Origin: Thiotrichaceae bacterium
GTDB lineage: Bacteria > Pseudomonadota > Gammaproteobacteria > Thiotrichales > Thiotrichaceae
NCBI GenBank assembly: GCA_026989145.1
Contig: JALSJU010000118.1
Coordinates: 1-41,885 of the forward strand
Length of the DNA stretch: 41,885 nucleotides
Direction of reading: 5' to 3'
The notes beneath the pieces were generated by a model. The model was not told the origin of the DNA. It worked only from the letters and a program-made list of their open reading frames with translations, and made no database searches. Position numbers and translations under genes: made by a program. The number at the start of each line of letters is the position of its first letter. Positions within the stretch are counted from its first letter, which is position 1. This document shows, piece by piece, positions 26,858 to 34,400 of the stretch.

Positions 26858-27829
26858 CTAGTTTTGATAGACAAAGACTTTTTCAAAGACAGAGTCTTTT
26901 AGCATTCTCACAAAGTGAATGATGAGTGTAATAAGTATCACTGAAAATATCAAACGTGCATACAAAATGCCTGATAAGTCTGCACCTAATAACATAATCA
27001 ATAAGGTATCTTCAATTAAGCTATGGCATAAAGCCAAAAGTGAGAGCGAGCCAAAAATGTCCATTTTAGATAAGTCACCTTTTTTGGCCTCATTGATTAA
27101 TAAGCCGCCACCATAGGTTAGCCCTAGAGTCACGCCAACGATGGTAATTGTGGTGGTGCGCTCACTTAAGCCCATTATTTTTAACAGTGGTTTTAATACA
27201 AAGATGAATATCTTTTCAATGCCTGTTGCTTTAAGAAGTCTTAAAAAAACCAAGAGCACGCTGATAATAAGCAAGACTTGAAAGAGCATTTTAAGTTGCT
27301 CTATAACCCATCCTGCCAAGGTAGCATCGGTAGCGAGACTAGGCTCCCAAACAGGCTGGTTTAGCTCGGTTAAAGAGCCACTCATGCTATAGAGTTTATG
27401 CAGTAATAACCCCAATAATAATGCACTGCCAATACGCAAAAGCAAGGTGAAAAGTATTCGCACACCGGCTTTTTGAGCAATCCGTACTTCAATCGGTAGC
27501 GCATGCGCCATGAGCATCATGCTACCTAAAATCGTTACTTGCGCAACACTGAGCGAGCCTGATGCAGAACTGCTCATAAAAATAACCATACCACCGTAAA
27601 TATTAGTGATCATGGTGGTAGCCCAAACTAAGCCGACGGAGGAGGGCAGCCCGACAAAACTCATGAAAGGTTCTAACGCTAACGCGATGTACTGAATGCC
27701 GCCAAGCTCTTCAATGATTTTTACAATAATAATGATCGGAATCATTATTTTAAACAGATTATAAGTGGTGTTGAATATGTCGTTTAATAAGTTGGTAAAC
27801 CATTTTGGAAATTTGTTAAGCATCAGCAA
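26858..27829 (-). CDS. nucleoside-recognition (gate) domain membrane protein
   Basis: This 323-residue integral membrane protein has about eight hydrophobic segments in two similar halves, as in the gate-domain family that includes spore maturation proteins and FeoB/CNT gates. Characteristic segments are IVKIIEELGGIQYIALALEPFMSFVGLPSSVGLVWATTMITNIYGG and the second-half FVLKPLLKIMGLSERTTTITIVGVTLGLTYGGGLLINEA. The substrate is unknown. The start overlaps the end of the upstream thioredoxin/HEAT gene by 14 bp (8 bp if the second Met is used), so the two are probably coupled. Confidence 0.85.
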   Translation of the reverse strand: MLMLNKFPKWFTNLLNDIFNTTYNLFKIMIPIIIIVKIIEELGGIQYIALALEPFMSFVGLPSSVGLVWATTMITNIYGGMVIFMSSSASGSLSVAQVTILGSMMLMAHALPIEVRIAQKAGVRILFTLLLRIGSALLLGLLLHKLYSMSGSLTELNQPVWEPSLATDATLAGWVIEQLKMLFQVLLIISVLLVFLRLLKATGIEKIFIFVLKPLLKIMGLSERTTTITIVGVTLGLTYGGGLLINEAKKGDLSKMDIFGSLSLLALCHSLIEDTLLIMLLGADLSGILYARLIFSVILITLIIHFVRMLKDSVFEKVFVYQN

Positions 27830-28493
27830 GTTCTTCTAATGAATCTGCAATGATTTCTTTGATTTCAGAGTTATTGATAGGGTCCTCTAACCCAGCTTTA
27901 AGATAAGGTAGCGCAGATTTATCCGCGGTGAAACCTAAGTAATGAAAAGCATCCGCACGGATACGGCTATCAGTGTGTTGGGTTAATTTACCGAGTTGTT
28001 CGGTGTAGCTTTTAAGCAGAGCCGTTGATGCGAACTCCTCAATTACAACACCGATGCCGATACGTGTGCTAAGTACGGTGCCAGCATCGCCGAGCAGGGT
28101 CATGATCACAGAAAAATGATTTGACTCATTGTGTAATTTTTTAATTACAGCATCAACCTGCCCATCGGATAATAAAAAGTCAAAATCAGCAATGACTTTA
28201 GTTTTAACATTATTTTCATCTTTAGCCCATTGGGCACGTTGCTTTAAGGCTTCTAATGTTTGCGCGCCAGTAAGTTGGTGCTGACCAATCTTTACCCACG
28301 GAACTGAGCGAACATTATATTGTTGCATCGCATCTGGAGTTTGTTCTAAATTTATGACTTTAAGGCTAGCAATATCACCTGCTTTAATCATTTTAGTTAA
28401 GGCATCTAAAACGCCAGGGCAATGTGCGCAAGAGCTGCTTAATAGCATTACAGCATCAGGAGATTTGATTGTTTGTGTAGCGTTATTTGTCAT
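27816..28493 (-). CDS. thioredoxin-fold protein with C-terminal HEAT repeats
   Basis: This 225-residue protein has a thioredoxin/glutaredoxin-like fold at about residues 10-90, with a CAHC redox motif at residues 22-25 and the cis-proline segment RSVPWVKIG. Helical HEAT-like repeats follow (ADAFHYLGFTADKSALPYLKAGLEDPINNSEIKEIIADSLEELA, about 175-225). No signal peptide is visible, so it is probably cytoplasmic. It lies just upstream of the gate-domain membrane protein with overlapping ends and 12 bp downstream of gluQ. I know of no function for this fusion. Confidence 0.8.
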   Translation of the reverse strand: MTNNATQTIKSPDAVMLLSSSCAHCPGVLDALTKMIKAGDIASLKVINLEQTPDAMQQYNVRSVPWVKIGQHQLTGAQTLEALKQRAQWAKDENNVKTKVIADFDFLLSDGQVDAVIKKLHNESNHFSVIMTLLGDAGTVLSTRIGIGVVIEEFASTALLKSYTEQLGKLTQHTDSRIRADAFHYLGFTADKSALPYLKAGLEDPINNSEIKEIIADSLEELADA

Positions 28494-28505
28494 GAGAAAA
28501 CCTAC

Positions 28506-29420
28506 TTATAGTACTTGGGGTAAAACTTGTGATAATACTTTGGGGATTTTATTTTGATTCCAATTTTGGATGGCAAAAGTCCATAAATCATCCAAATGAG
28601 CAAACTCACTCACATCGGGTGGAGATTGTCCTAAAAAAGTGAGCGCTTTAATCAGGGTAGCACGTTTATCGTTTGAATTTACTTCCGGGCTTTGATTTTG
28701 TTTGCTGAGTTTTTTGCCGTCATTGCTTATGATTACAGGAAAGTGTGCGTAATCTGGCGGTGTAAAGCCTAAAAGATTTTGTAAATAAAGTTGCCTAGGT
28801 GTGTTATCTAATAAGTCAGCTCCACGGGTGACTTGGTTAACCCCTTGGAAAGCGTCATCAACCACCACCGCTAATTGATAGGTAAATGAATTATCTGCAC
28901 GTTTTAAAATAAAATCACCCACATCAGAAGCTAGATTTTGGCAAAACTTTCCTTGTATTTGATCGGTGAAGCAATGTTCATATGAGTTTGCACGAATACG
29001 AAAGCTACAGTTATTTAAATCTTGTGTAGTTGGTTTATTTCTGCAGGTTCCGGGATAGATATAACTAAATCTTTGAGTGCTACTCAATTGCGCTGCTTGT
29101 AAAATTTTTCGGGTGCAGCTACAAGGGTATATAAAATCAGATAGCCGATCAAATGCTTCTTGGTAAGCTTTTGTGCGTTGGCTTTGGTAAAAGATCTCCT
29201 TATCCCATCGAAAGCCATAAGCTTCTAACTGATTAATGATGGTTTTTGTACACCTTTCTAGAGAGCGCTGCCTGTCTAAATCTTCAATGCGAAGTAGCCA
29301 GAGGCTATTTTTGTATTGTCGAATATTCAGATAACTTGCGGTAGCGGCAATTAATGAACCGAAGTGAAGCGGGCCAGTAGGTGAGGGTGCAAATCGACCA
29401 ATATGTCTGTTTTTAGGCAT
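28506..29420 (-). CDS. gluQ: glutamyl-queuosine tRNA(Asp) synthetase
   Basis: GluQ attaches glutamate to the queuosine base at the wobble position of tRNA-Asp. The HIGH-like motif RFAPSPTGPLHFGSLIAA, the RIEDLDRQRS segment, the zinc-binding YPCSCTRKI and the KMSKS-like GKKLSKQ are present. It lacks the anticodon-binding domain, as expected at about 300 residues. I use the ATG at 29420 (304 residues). A TTG at 29438 has a better Shine-Dalgarno (AAGGTG), but the site is embedded in the dksA terminator hairpin. The dksA-gluQ order is common in gammaproteobacteria. Confidence 0.93.
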   Translation of the reverse strand: MPKNRHIGRFAPSPTGPLHFGSLIAATASYLNIRQYKNSLWLLRIEDLDRQRSLERCTKTIINQLEAYGFRWDKEIFYQSQRTKAYQEAFDRLSDFIYPCSCTRKILQAAQLSSTQRFSYIYPGTCRNKPTTQDLNNCSFRIRANSYEHCFTDQIQGKFCQNLASDVGDFILKRADNSFTYQLAVVVDDAFQGVNQVTRGADLLDNTPRQLYLQNLLGFTPPDYAHFPVIISNDGKKLSKQNQSPEVNSNDKRATLIKALTFLGQSPPDVSEFAHLDDLWTFAIQNWNQNKIPKVLSQVLPQVL

Positions 29421-29454
29421 AAAAAAAGGTGCATACAAAGAAGCACCTTTTTTA
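29421..29454 (-). terminator. dksA terminator overlapping the gluQ start
   Basis: On the minus strand AAAAAAGGTGC and GCACCTTTTTTT form an 11-12-bp stem around a 10-nt loop, ending in a T-run that reaches the gluQ ATG. It should terminate part of the dksA transcripts and could hide the gluQ ribosome-binding site. Confidence 0.8.
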
Positions 29455-29506
29455 ACATTTATGAGGCGGCTATTCTAGTGCCGTCATTTAGTTAGTTAAC
29501 AATAAG

Positions 29507-29947
29507 TTAAGCAATTTGTCTTTCTTTAATTTCTTGCGTAGTTTTGCAGTCAATACACAAATCTGCAGTAGGACGCACTTCAAGGCGTTGCAGACCAATT
29601 TCGATGCCACAAGCTTCGCAGTAGCCATAATCATCTGCATCAACGAGTGCAATTGTTTTATCAATCTTGTTGATAAGTTTTCGCTCTCTATCACGAGTTC
29701 TAAGTTCAAGCGTAAACTCTTCTTCTTGAGTCGCACGATCAGCAGGATCAGAAAAGTTCGATGCCTCTTCCTGCATATGGTTCATTGTACGATTGACCTC
29801 TTCCATTAATGATTGTTTCCAAGCAACTAAGATAGACTTAAAATGTGCGAGTTGATCTTCATTCATGTACTCTTCATTTTTCTTAGCAACGTAAGGCTCA
29901 ATACCGTCAACAGGTAACGCTGATTTACGGGTTATTACTGATGTCAT
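29507..29947 (-). CDS. dksA: RNA polymerase-binding transcription factor DksA
   Basis: DksA enters the RNA polymerase secondary channel and, with ppGpp, represses rRNA promoters and activates others. The coiled-coil tip aspartates lie in SDPADRATQEEEF. The zinc finger has four cysteines: CEACGIEIGLQRLEVRPTADLCIDC. The 146 residues match the family. The neighbour gluQ is the usual one. The 408-bp gap upstream separates it from the divergent tRNA cluster. Confidence 0.97.
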   Translation of the reverse strand: MTSVITRKSALPVDGIEPYVAKKNEEYMNEDQLAHFKSILVAWKQSLMEEVNRTMNHMQEEASNFSDPADRATQEEEFTLELRTRDRERKLINKIDKTIALVDADDYGYCEACGIEIGLQRLEVRPTADLCIDCKTTQEIKERQIA

Positions 29948-30355
29948 ACTGTCTCTCCAAACACTTTGTATAGCTTTTGTATTTTATTAATAAGGCTGTT
30001 ATGAGATTATTTAAGGCGCGCATTATACATGAATTCCTTTTGGCGTAAATAGATGATTTACTTACCCTAATTGGTTTTACACAACACATTGTCCATCTAA
30101 TATAATAATATTATACGAGCATAAAATATTATATAGCGATTTTAGTGCCAAAAATCTTAGATGAGAAAAGAAATCAGACGAAAAGTCTTGGTCATAAGAT
30201 GGTAGGCTTATTTTGAAAAAGAACGAAAATTATTTTGTGGACAAAATAATTTTCAAAAACTTTTGTTGATTGCTTGACAGTTTTTAGCAAGGCACTTAAT
30301 ATACGCGCCTCGTTGAGAGTCTCTCTATTGGCATGAAAGACTTTATGATGCGAAA
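29948..30355. promoter_or_regulatory. dksA / tRNA-Gly divergent intergenic region
   Basis: No ORF is supported here. A consensus sigma-70 promoter for tRNA-Gly is present: TTGACA at 30274-30279, a 17-bp spacer and TAATAT at 30297-30302. Just upstream is a perfect 14-bp palindromic arm pair at 30225-30254 with a 2-bp centre. AT-rich stretches around 30090-30135 contain short palindromes and may include the dksA promoter on the minus strand. The 12-mer GGCATGAAAGAC at 30330-30341 recurs before tRNA-Leu (31069-31080). Confidence 0.75.
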
Positions 30356-30431
<76 letters not shown>

Positions 30432-30437
30432 ATTTTA

Positions 30438-30467
30438 AAGCCTCATTCATTGAATGGGGCTTTTTTG
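30438..30467 (+). terminator. terminator after tRNA-Gly
   Basis: AAGCCTCATTCA pairs with TGAATGGGGCTT (one G-T pair) and is followed by TTTTT. Confidence 0.9.
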
Positions 30468-30477
30468 TTTTAACGTA

Positions 30478-30589
30478 ACTATCCAGATTGCCCTGAAATC
30501 CGCTATTTCTGCGTTAGAAAATGATCATTTACACATATAAACTTACTTTTCGCCTTGAATTAACGAATTTCAGGCACAATCTGAGTAGT
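30478..30589. repeat. 112-bp element with long imperfect inverted repeats
   Basis: The left arm (30478-30523) and the right arm (30544-30589, inverted) align through CAGATTG, CCTGAAAT, then CG, TA, TTC and AAAA, over about 45 bp with one 2-nt indel. There is no coding capacity. It may be a MITE or a palindromic repeat family. No second copy was found in the window. It is unrelated in sequence to the 19923 and 21945 elements. It lies between the tRNA-Gly terminator and the tRNA-Cys-like gene. Confidence 0.55.
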
Positions 30590-30707
30590 TTCTATTCACC
30601 TTTACTATTGGCTGAGTAGTCATGTTTTAACAATTAATAAATTCAGGCTTCAACCTTTTATCGCTTTATTCGTGAAAAAAAACTGAAAAAATTGTATATT
30701 TGATCTT

Positions 30708-30777
30708 GGCTGGGTGGCAGAGATTATGCAACGACCTGCAACGTCGCTTACCCTGACTTGATCAGGCCCAGCCTCCA
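30708..30777 (+). tRNA. aberrant tRNA-Cys(GCA)-like RNA
   Basis: This 70-nt cloverleaf has a perfect 7-bp acceptor (GGCTGGG/CCCAGCC), discriminator T and encoded CCA at 30775-30777. The D-arm is GCA/TGC with a 7-nt loop that lacks the GG pair. The anticodon stem has CGAC/GTCG plus an A-C mismatch, with loop CTGCAAC and anticodon GCA at 30738-30740. The T-stem CCTGA/TCAGG is perfect, but its loop is only CTTGA, without TTCRA. The discriminator and anticodon are the main cysteine identity elements. A possible -10 (TATATT) lies at 30695-30700 and a terminator follows. Whether it decodes, acts as a Cys donor or regulates is unknown. Confidence 0.7.
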
Positions 30778-30787
30778 AACACTTAAG

Positions 30788-30816
30788 AAAAGCCTCATAT
30801 TACTGAGGCTTTTTTA
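30788..30816 (+). terminator. terminator after the tRNA-Cys-like RNA
   Basis: AAAAGCCTCA pairs with TGAGGCTTTT around a 6-nt loop, followed by further T residues. It is independent of the tRNA-Gly terminator and shows that the tRNA-Cys-like gene is a separate transcription unit. Confidence 0.88.
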
Positions 30817-30906
30817 TTGATAACAATTTAGTTAAAAAAATCCGTTAAAAATATTAAAATCTCTTTCCTATAGCCAAATTTTGATGCTATTATTCCGCGC
30901 TTGTGG

Positions 30907-30980
30907 GGCTGAGTAGCAAAGAGGTTATGCTGCGGTTTGCAAAACCGCCTAGCCCGGTTCGATTCCGGGCTCAGCCTCCA
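30907..30980 (+). tRNA. cysT: tRNA-Cys (anticodon GCA)
   Basis: This is a canonical 74-nt tRNA: acceptor GGCTGAG/CTCAGCC, discriminator T, CCA encoded, anticodon stem GCGGT/ACCGC with loop TTGCAAA (GCA), and T-arm CCCGG-TTCGATT-CCGGG. A possible -10 (TATTAT) is at 30888-30893. It provides the normal cysteine decoder, so the tRNA-like gene upstream is an extra. Confidence 0.96.
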
Positions 30981-31102
30981 TTTATATATTGCTGTGTCCT
31001 GTACACAAAAAGTGTTTAAAATGTCTACTTTTTAAATACTTGTGCAAGCCTAAGCACGTTAATCAAAAGGCATGAAAGACCATCTATTGTATTTTATACA
31101 AT

Positions 31103-31189
31103 GCCCAGGTGGCGAAATTGGTAGACGCAAGGGACTTAAAATCCCTCGGTGGCAACACCGTGCCGGTTCGATTCCGGCCCTGGGCACCA
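31103..31189 (+). tRNA. leuZ: tRNA-Leu (anticodon TAA)
   Basis: This is an 87-nt class II tRNA with acceptor GCCCAGG/CCTGGGC, anticodon stem AGGGA/TCCCT, loop CTTAAAA (anticodon TAA), a long variable arm CGGTGGCAACACCG, T-loop TTCGATT and encoded CCA. No strong terminator follows directly. Confidence 0.97.
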
Positions 31190-31482
31190 TTATTTCTCTC
31201 TTAAAAAGTAATGTCTGCTAGATTTTTATTTTTAATTATTCTGATATTTTCTTGTAATATCAGTTCTTCTTGTTCTTAAATATATTGAAATTTACTCAGT
31301 TAGACTTTTTGGTATGCTTGCTGACGATTCACTAAAGTTCGTTCTAATAATTTAGTTCATCATTTTAAACAACAAAACGGGAAGCTACCTAACGACTCGT
31401 TATGCTCATTCTAAAAATTTAGTGGGCTAGGTCTTTAGTTTTGAACAGTGCTACTTAATTATTAGGCCAAATGGTAAGCTGA
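31190..31482. other. intergenic region between tRNA-Leu and the SNF2 gene
   Basis: This is a 293-bp AT-rich stretch with no supported ORF. Two loosely similar segments ending in TTCTAATAATTTAGT (about 31340-31355) and TTCTAAAAATTTAGT (about 31411-31425) are present. I see no clear terminator or promoter. Confidence 0.5.
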
Positions 31483-34400
31483 CTAAACTTCGCGCATCAT
31501 TTCTAGCATGTCTGCGGCGCTCATTGAGCCACTCATGTCGGAGCCTTCTAGCAGGCTATCTGCTAGTTCACGTTTGTGTTGGTGCAGTTTTACTATTTTT
31601 TGCTCAATAGTATTTTCAGCAACCAGCCTGTAGATCGTTACGGGACGAGTTTGCCCAATTCGGTGGGCGCGGTCAGAGGCTTGGTTTTCAACTGCAGGGT
31701 TCCACCATGGGTCCATGTGGATGACGTAATCGGCGGCGGTTAGGTTTAAGCCTGAGCCACCTGCCTTTAAGCTGATTAAGAATAGGTCACCTTTGCCATC
31801 TTGGAACTCATCAACACGCATTTTTCGTTGTGCTACGGGCGTGCTGCCATCAAGGTATTGGTACGATATGCCTTTTGCATCGAGGTATTCACGGATAATG
31901 GCGAGGTATTTTACGAACTGGCTAAACACCAGCGCTTTGTGGTTATTTTCTAATAACTCCTCAACTAAGTTGCCAAAGTATTCCAGTTTACTGCCGGTTA
32001 GAGTGCTGTCTTCCATCACTAATTTAGGGTGACAACTGGCAAGACGAAGTTTGGTGATAGCGGCTAATACTTTGAGATGATTGCCGCCTTGCTGCTTTTC
32101 ACCTTTGTCTTTAGCGATGTTTTCTAGGGCGCTAACGCGTACTGCTTCGTACATGGCGCGCTCACCTTCAGATAGCGGTATTTCAACGGTAATTTCTGTT
32201 TTAGGTGGTAATTCATCCAATACTTGAGTTTTTGTACGACGTAAAATAAAGGGTTGAATCAAACGCTTTAAATGTTGCCGTGCATCGTTGTCGTTATCTC
32301 GCTCAATTGGGCCGATAAAGTGTTCCATAAATTGCTGTTGCGTGCCCAGTAAACCAGGATTGAGGAAGCGGAATAGGCTCCATAACTCGCCTAAGTGATT
32401 TTCAATTGGCGTACCTGTGGTGACTATTTTTAAGTCGCCTTGAAGCTTGTGTGCAATTTTTGTGCGTTTCGCATTGATGTTTTTAATCGCTTGGGCTTCG
32501 TCTAATACAATCGTTGCCCAATGCTTTTCAATAAACATATCACCGTCTTGTTGTAATAAGCCATAACTGGCGATAACTACATCGAATTCCTTTGCGCGAT
32601 CTAATAACTCTTGGCGACCACCATCTCGATAAAAGTAAGGCTTTAAGGTTGGTGCAAATTTATTTAGTTCAGACTCCCAGTTATTACTTACCGAGGTCGG
32701 TGCAACCACTAACACTGGGCCGAGGGTGGCACGCTCTAGCAATAAGGCAATAGTTTGTACCGTTTTACCCAAGCCCATATCATCTGCCAAACATGCGCCT
32801 ACACCCCATTTGGCGAGTCGGCTCATCCAGCGGAATCCTTCTTCTTGGTAGTCGCGCAGGTCGGCCTGCAAGGTTGACGGTACATCAGGGTGGTGACTAT
32901 CTAATTCTTGGATATCATGGATTTGTTTTTTCCACGCCTCATCGACGGTAAGCTCGCCCACCATATCGGTTAAATCTTCGAGCGCTAAAGATGCCAAGCC
33001 GCTGATTTTTGCACCATCTTCATTAAGCTCACTGTACCGGTGAATCGCATCCAACTTTTTCTTAAATTGACTGCTAAGAGAAATATATTGACCGTCCTCC
33101 ATTTGGATAAAACGGCCTTTATTGCCTTGAGTTAAACCAAGCAATTGGCGCAGCGACAAGACTAGACTAGGGTCGGTAGACACATTACCTTCAAGCTGGA
33201 ACCAATCACCGCTTTTATTGATACTCAAGCGTAAATTGTTGGTGTCAAAGCGCGAAGCGATGCGCATTACTTCGCCTTCTGGCCAAGCGACGATTACTTT
33301 GTCGCCTTCCGCTTGTAACTGCTCTAATAGCTCCAAACAGTTTTGTGGGTCTTCTAAAATGTACTCGTCATTAAACTCTTCTTCTTCGCCAAGAATGTTG
33401 CTATGGCGCAGTAGATTGTCGAGTTGCTGTTTTTCCGCAGCAAGGTCACGGGTAGTGGTGAGGCGTTTGCCTTCATGCTCAACTGATAGTTTAGAGCGAC
33501 CTTCACCAGCAGGAAAATAGGCGCCAAACTCACCAAATGGTTTAACCCGTAAGGTTACGCGTAAACCATCACCATAAGGCAGTAGGTTGGCATGGATGCG
33601 AGAATCCGGCTCAACCGTTTCGGCATCAACTACGCCTTCAAGATCAGATTGAATCTGTATCATTGGTGCAAGTGTAGTGAGTGTTTCGCGCAGATTTTTT
33701 TCAGCTTCACGTGGTATCACAATCCCGTTAGAAATAATCTCGCTAAGTTGCATGACCTGTTCTGATTTTTGGTAAATACACAGGCGGGTAGGGGTTTCTT
33801 TATGAATTAACCACTGGCTATCTTGCTGTGAATCATCAAACGGTGGGTAAAAACTGATGCGTAAGTTTTCGCCTTCTTCAGAAACTAATAACTCAAATTC
33901 ATTTTGTGATAAATCAATCGCGGTATTGCGCGCACCATCCCAAAATAAATGTGGATGCCCGACTAGCTTAGGCCATGCGTTGTTTAAATCCAGTGTAAAT
34001 TGTGGGCCTCGGTGGTAATAGCTATCATAATCCGGTTGTTCGTATATTGAACTTACTAAATCAAGGTCTTTGTCGCTTAAGGGTGGTAGCTCGTGTTGTT
34101 CTTTTTTAAGGCGTTTTAAGGCAATGTTTCTGCCTTTGCTCCACGTGCCTTTAGCTGTTTTTTTCTGTAATTTTGGGGTTAGGGTGTACTCATTATAACG
34201 GTCGGTATCAAGCATCCATACAATGCGTTCTTCGCTATCATTAGCCGTACCTTTTTCATCTTTAGGGGTGACCAACTGGTTCATTGCATTTAGCGCGCGC
34301 TCCCACTCTGCTTGCGGTTTTACAAGTTCAAACAGGCTGCTGGTGCCTAGCTGTTTGTGTAATGCTTCAGCCTCATCAAGGAACTTCTTTTTCTCACTTT

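Noticed and set aside
30708-30777. tRNA-Cys-like sequence as an attachment-site duplicate from an integrated element
   Set aside because: Its 3' half is not identical to that of tRNA-Cys (it differs throughout the T-arm) and no integrase is nearby.
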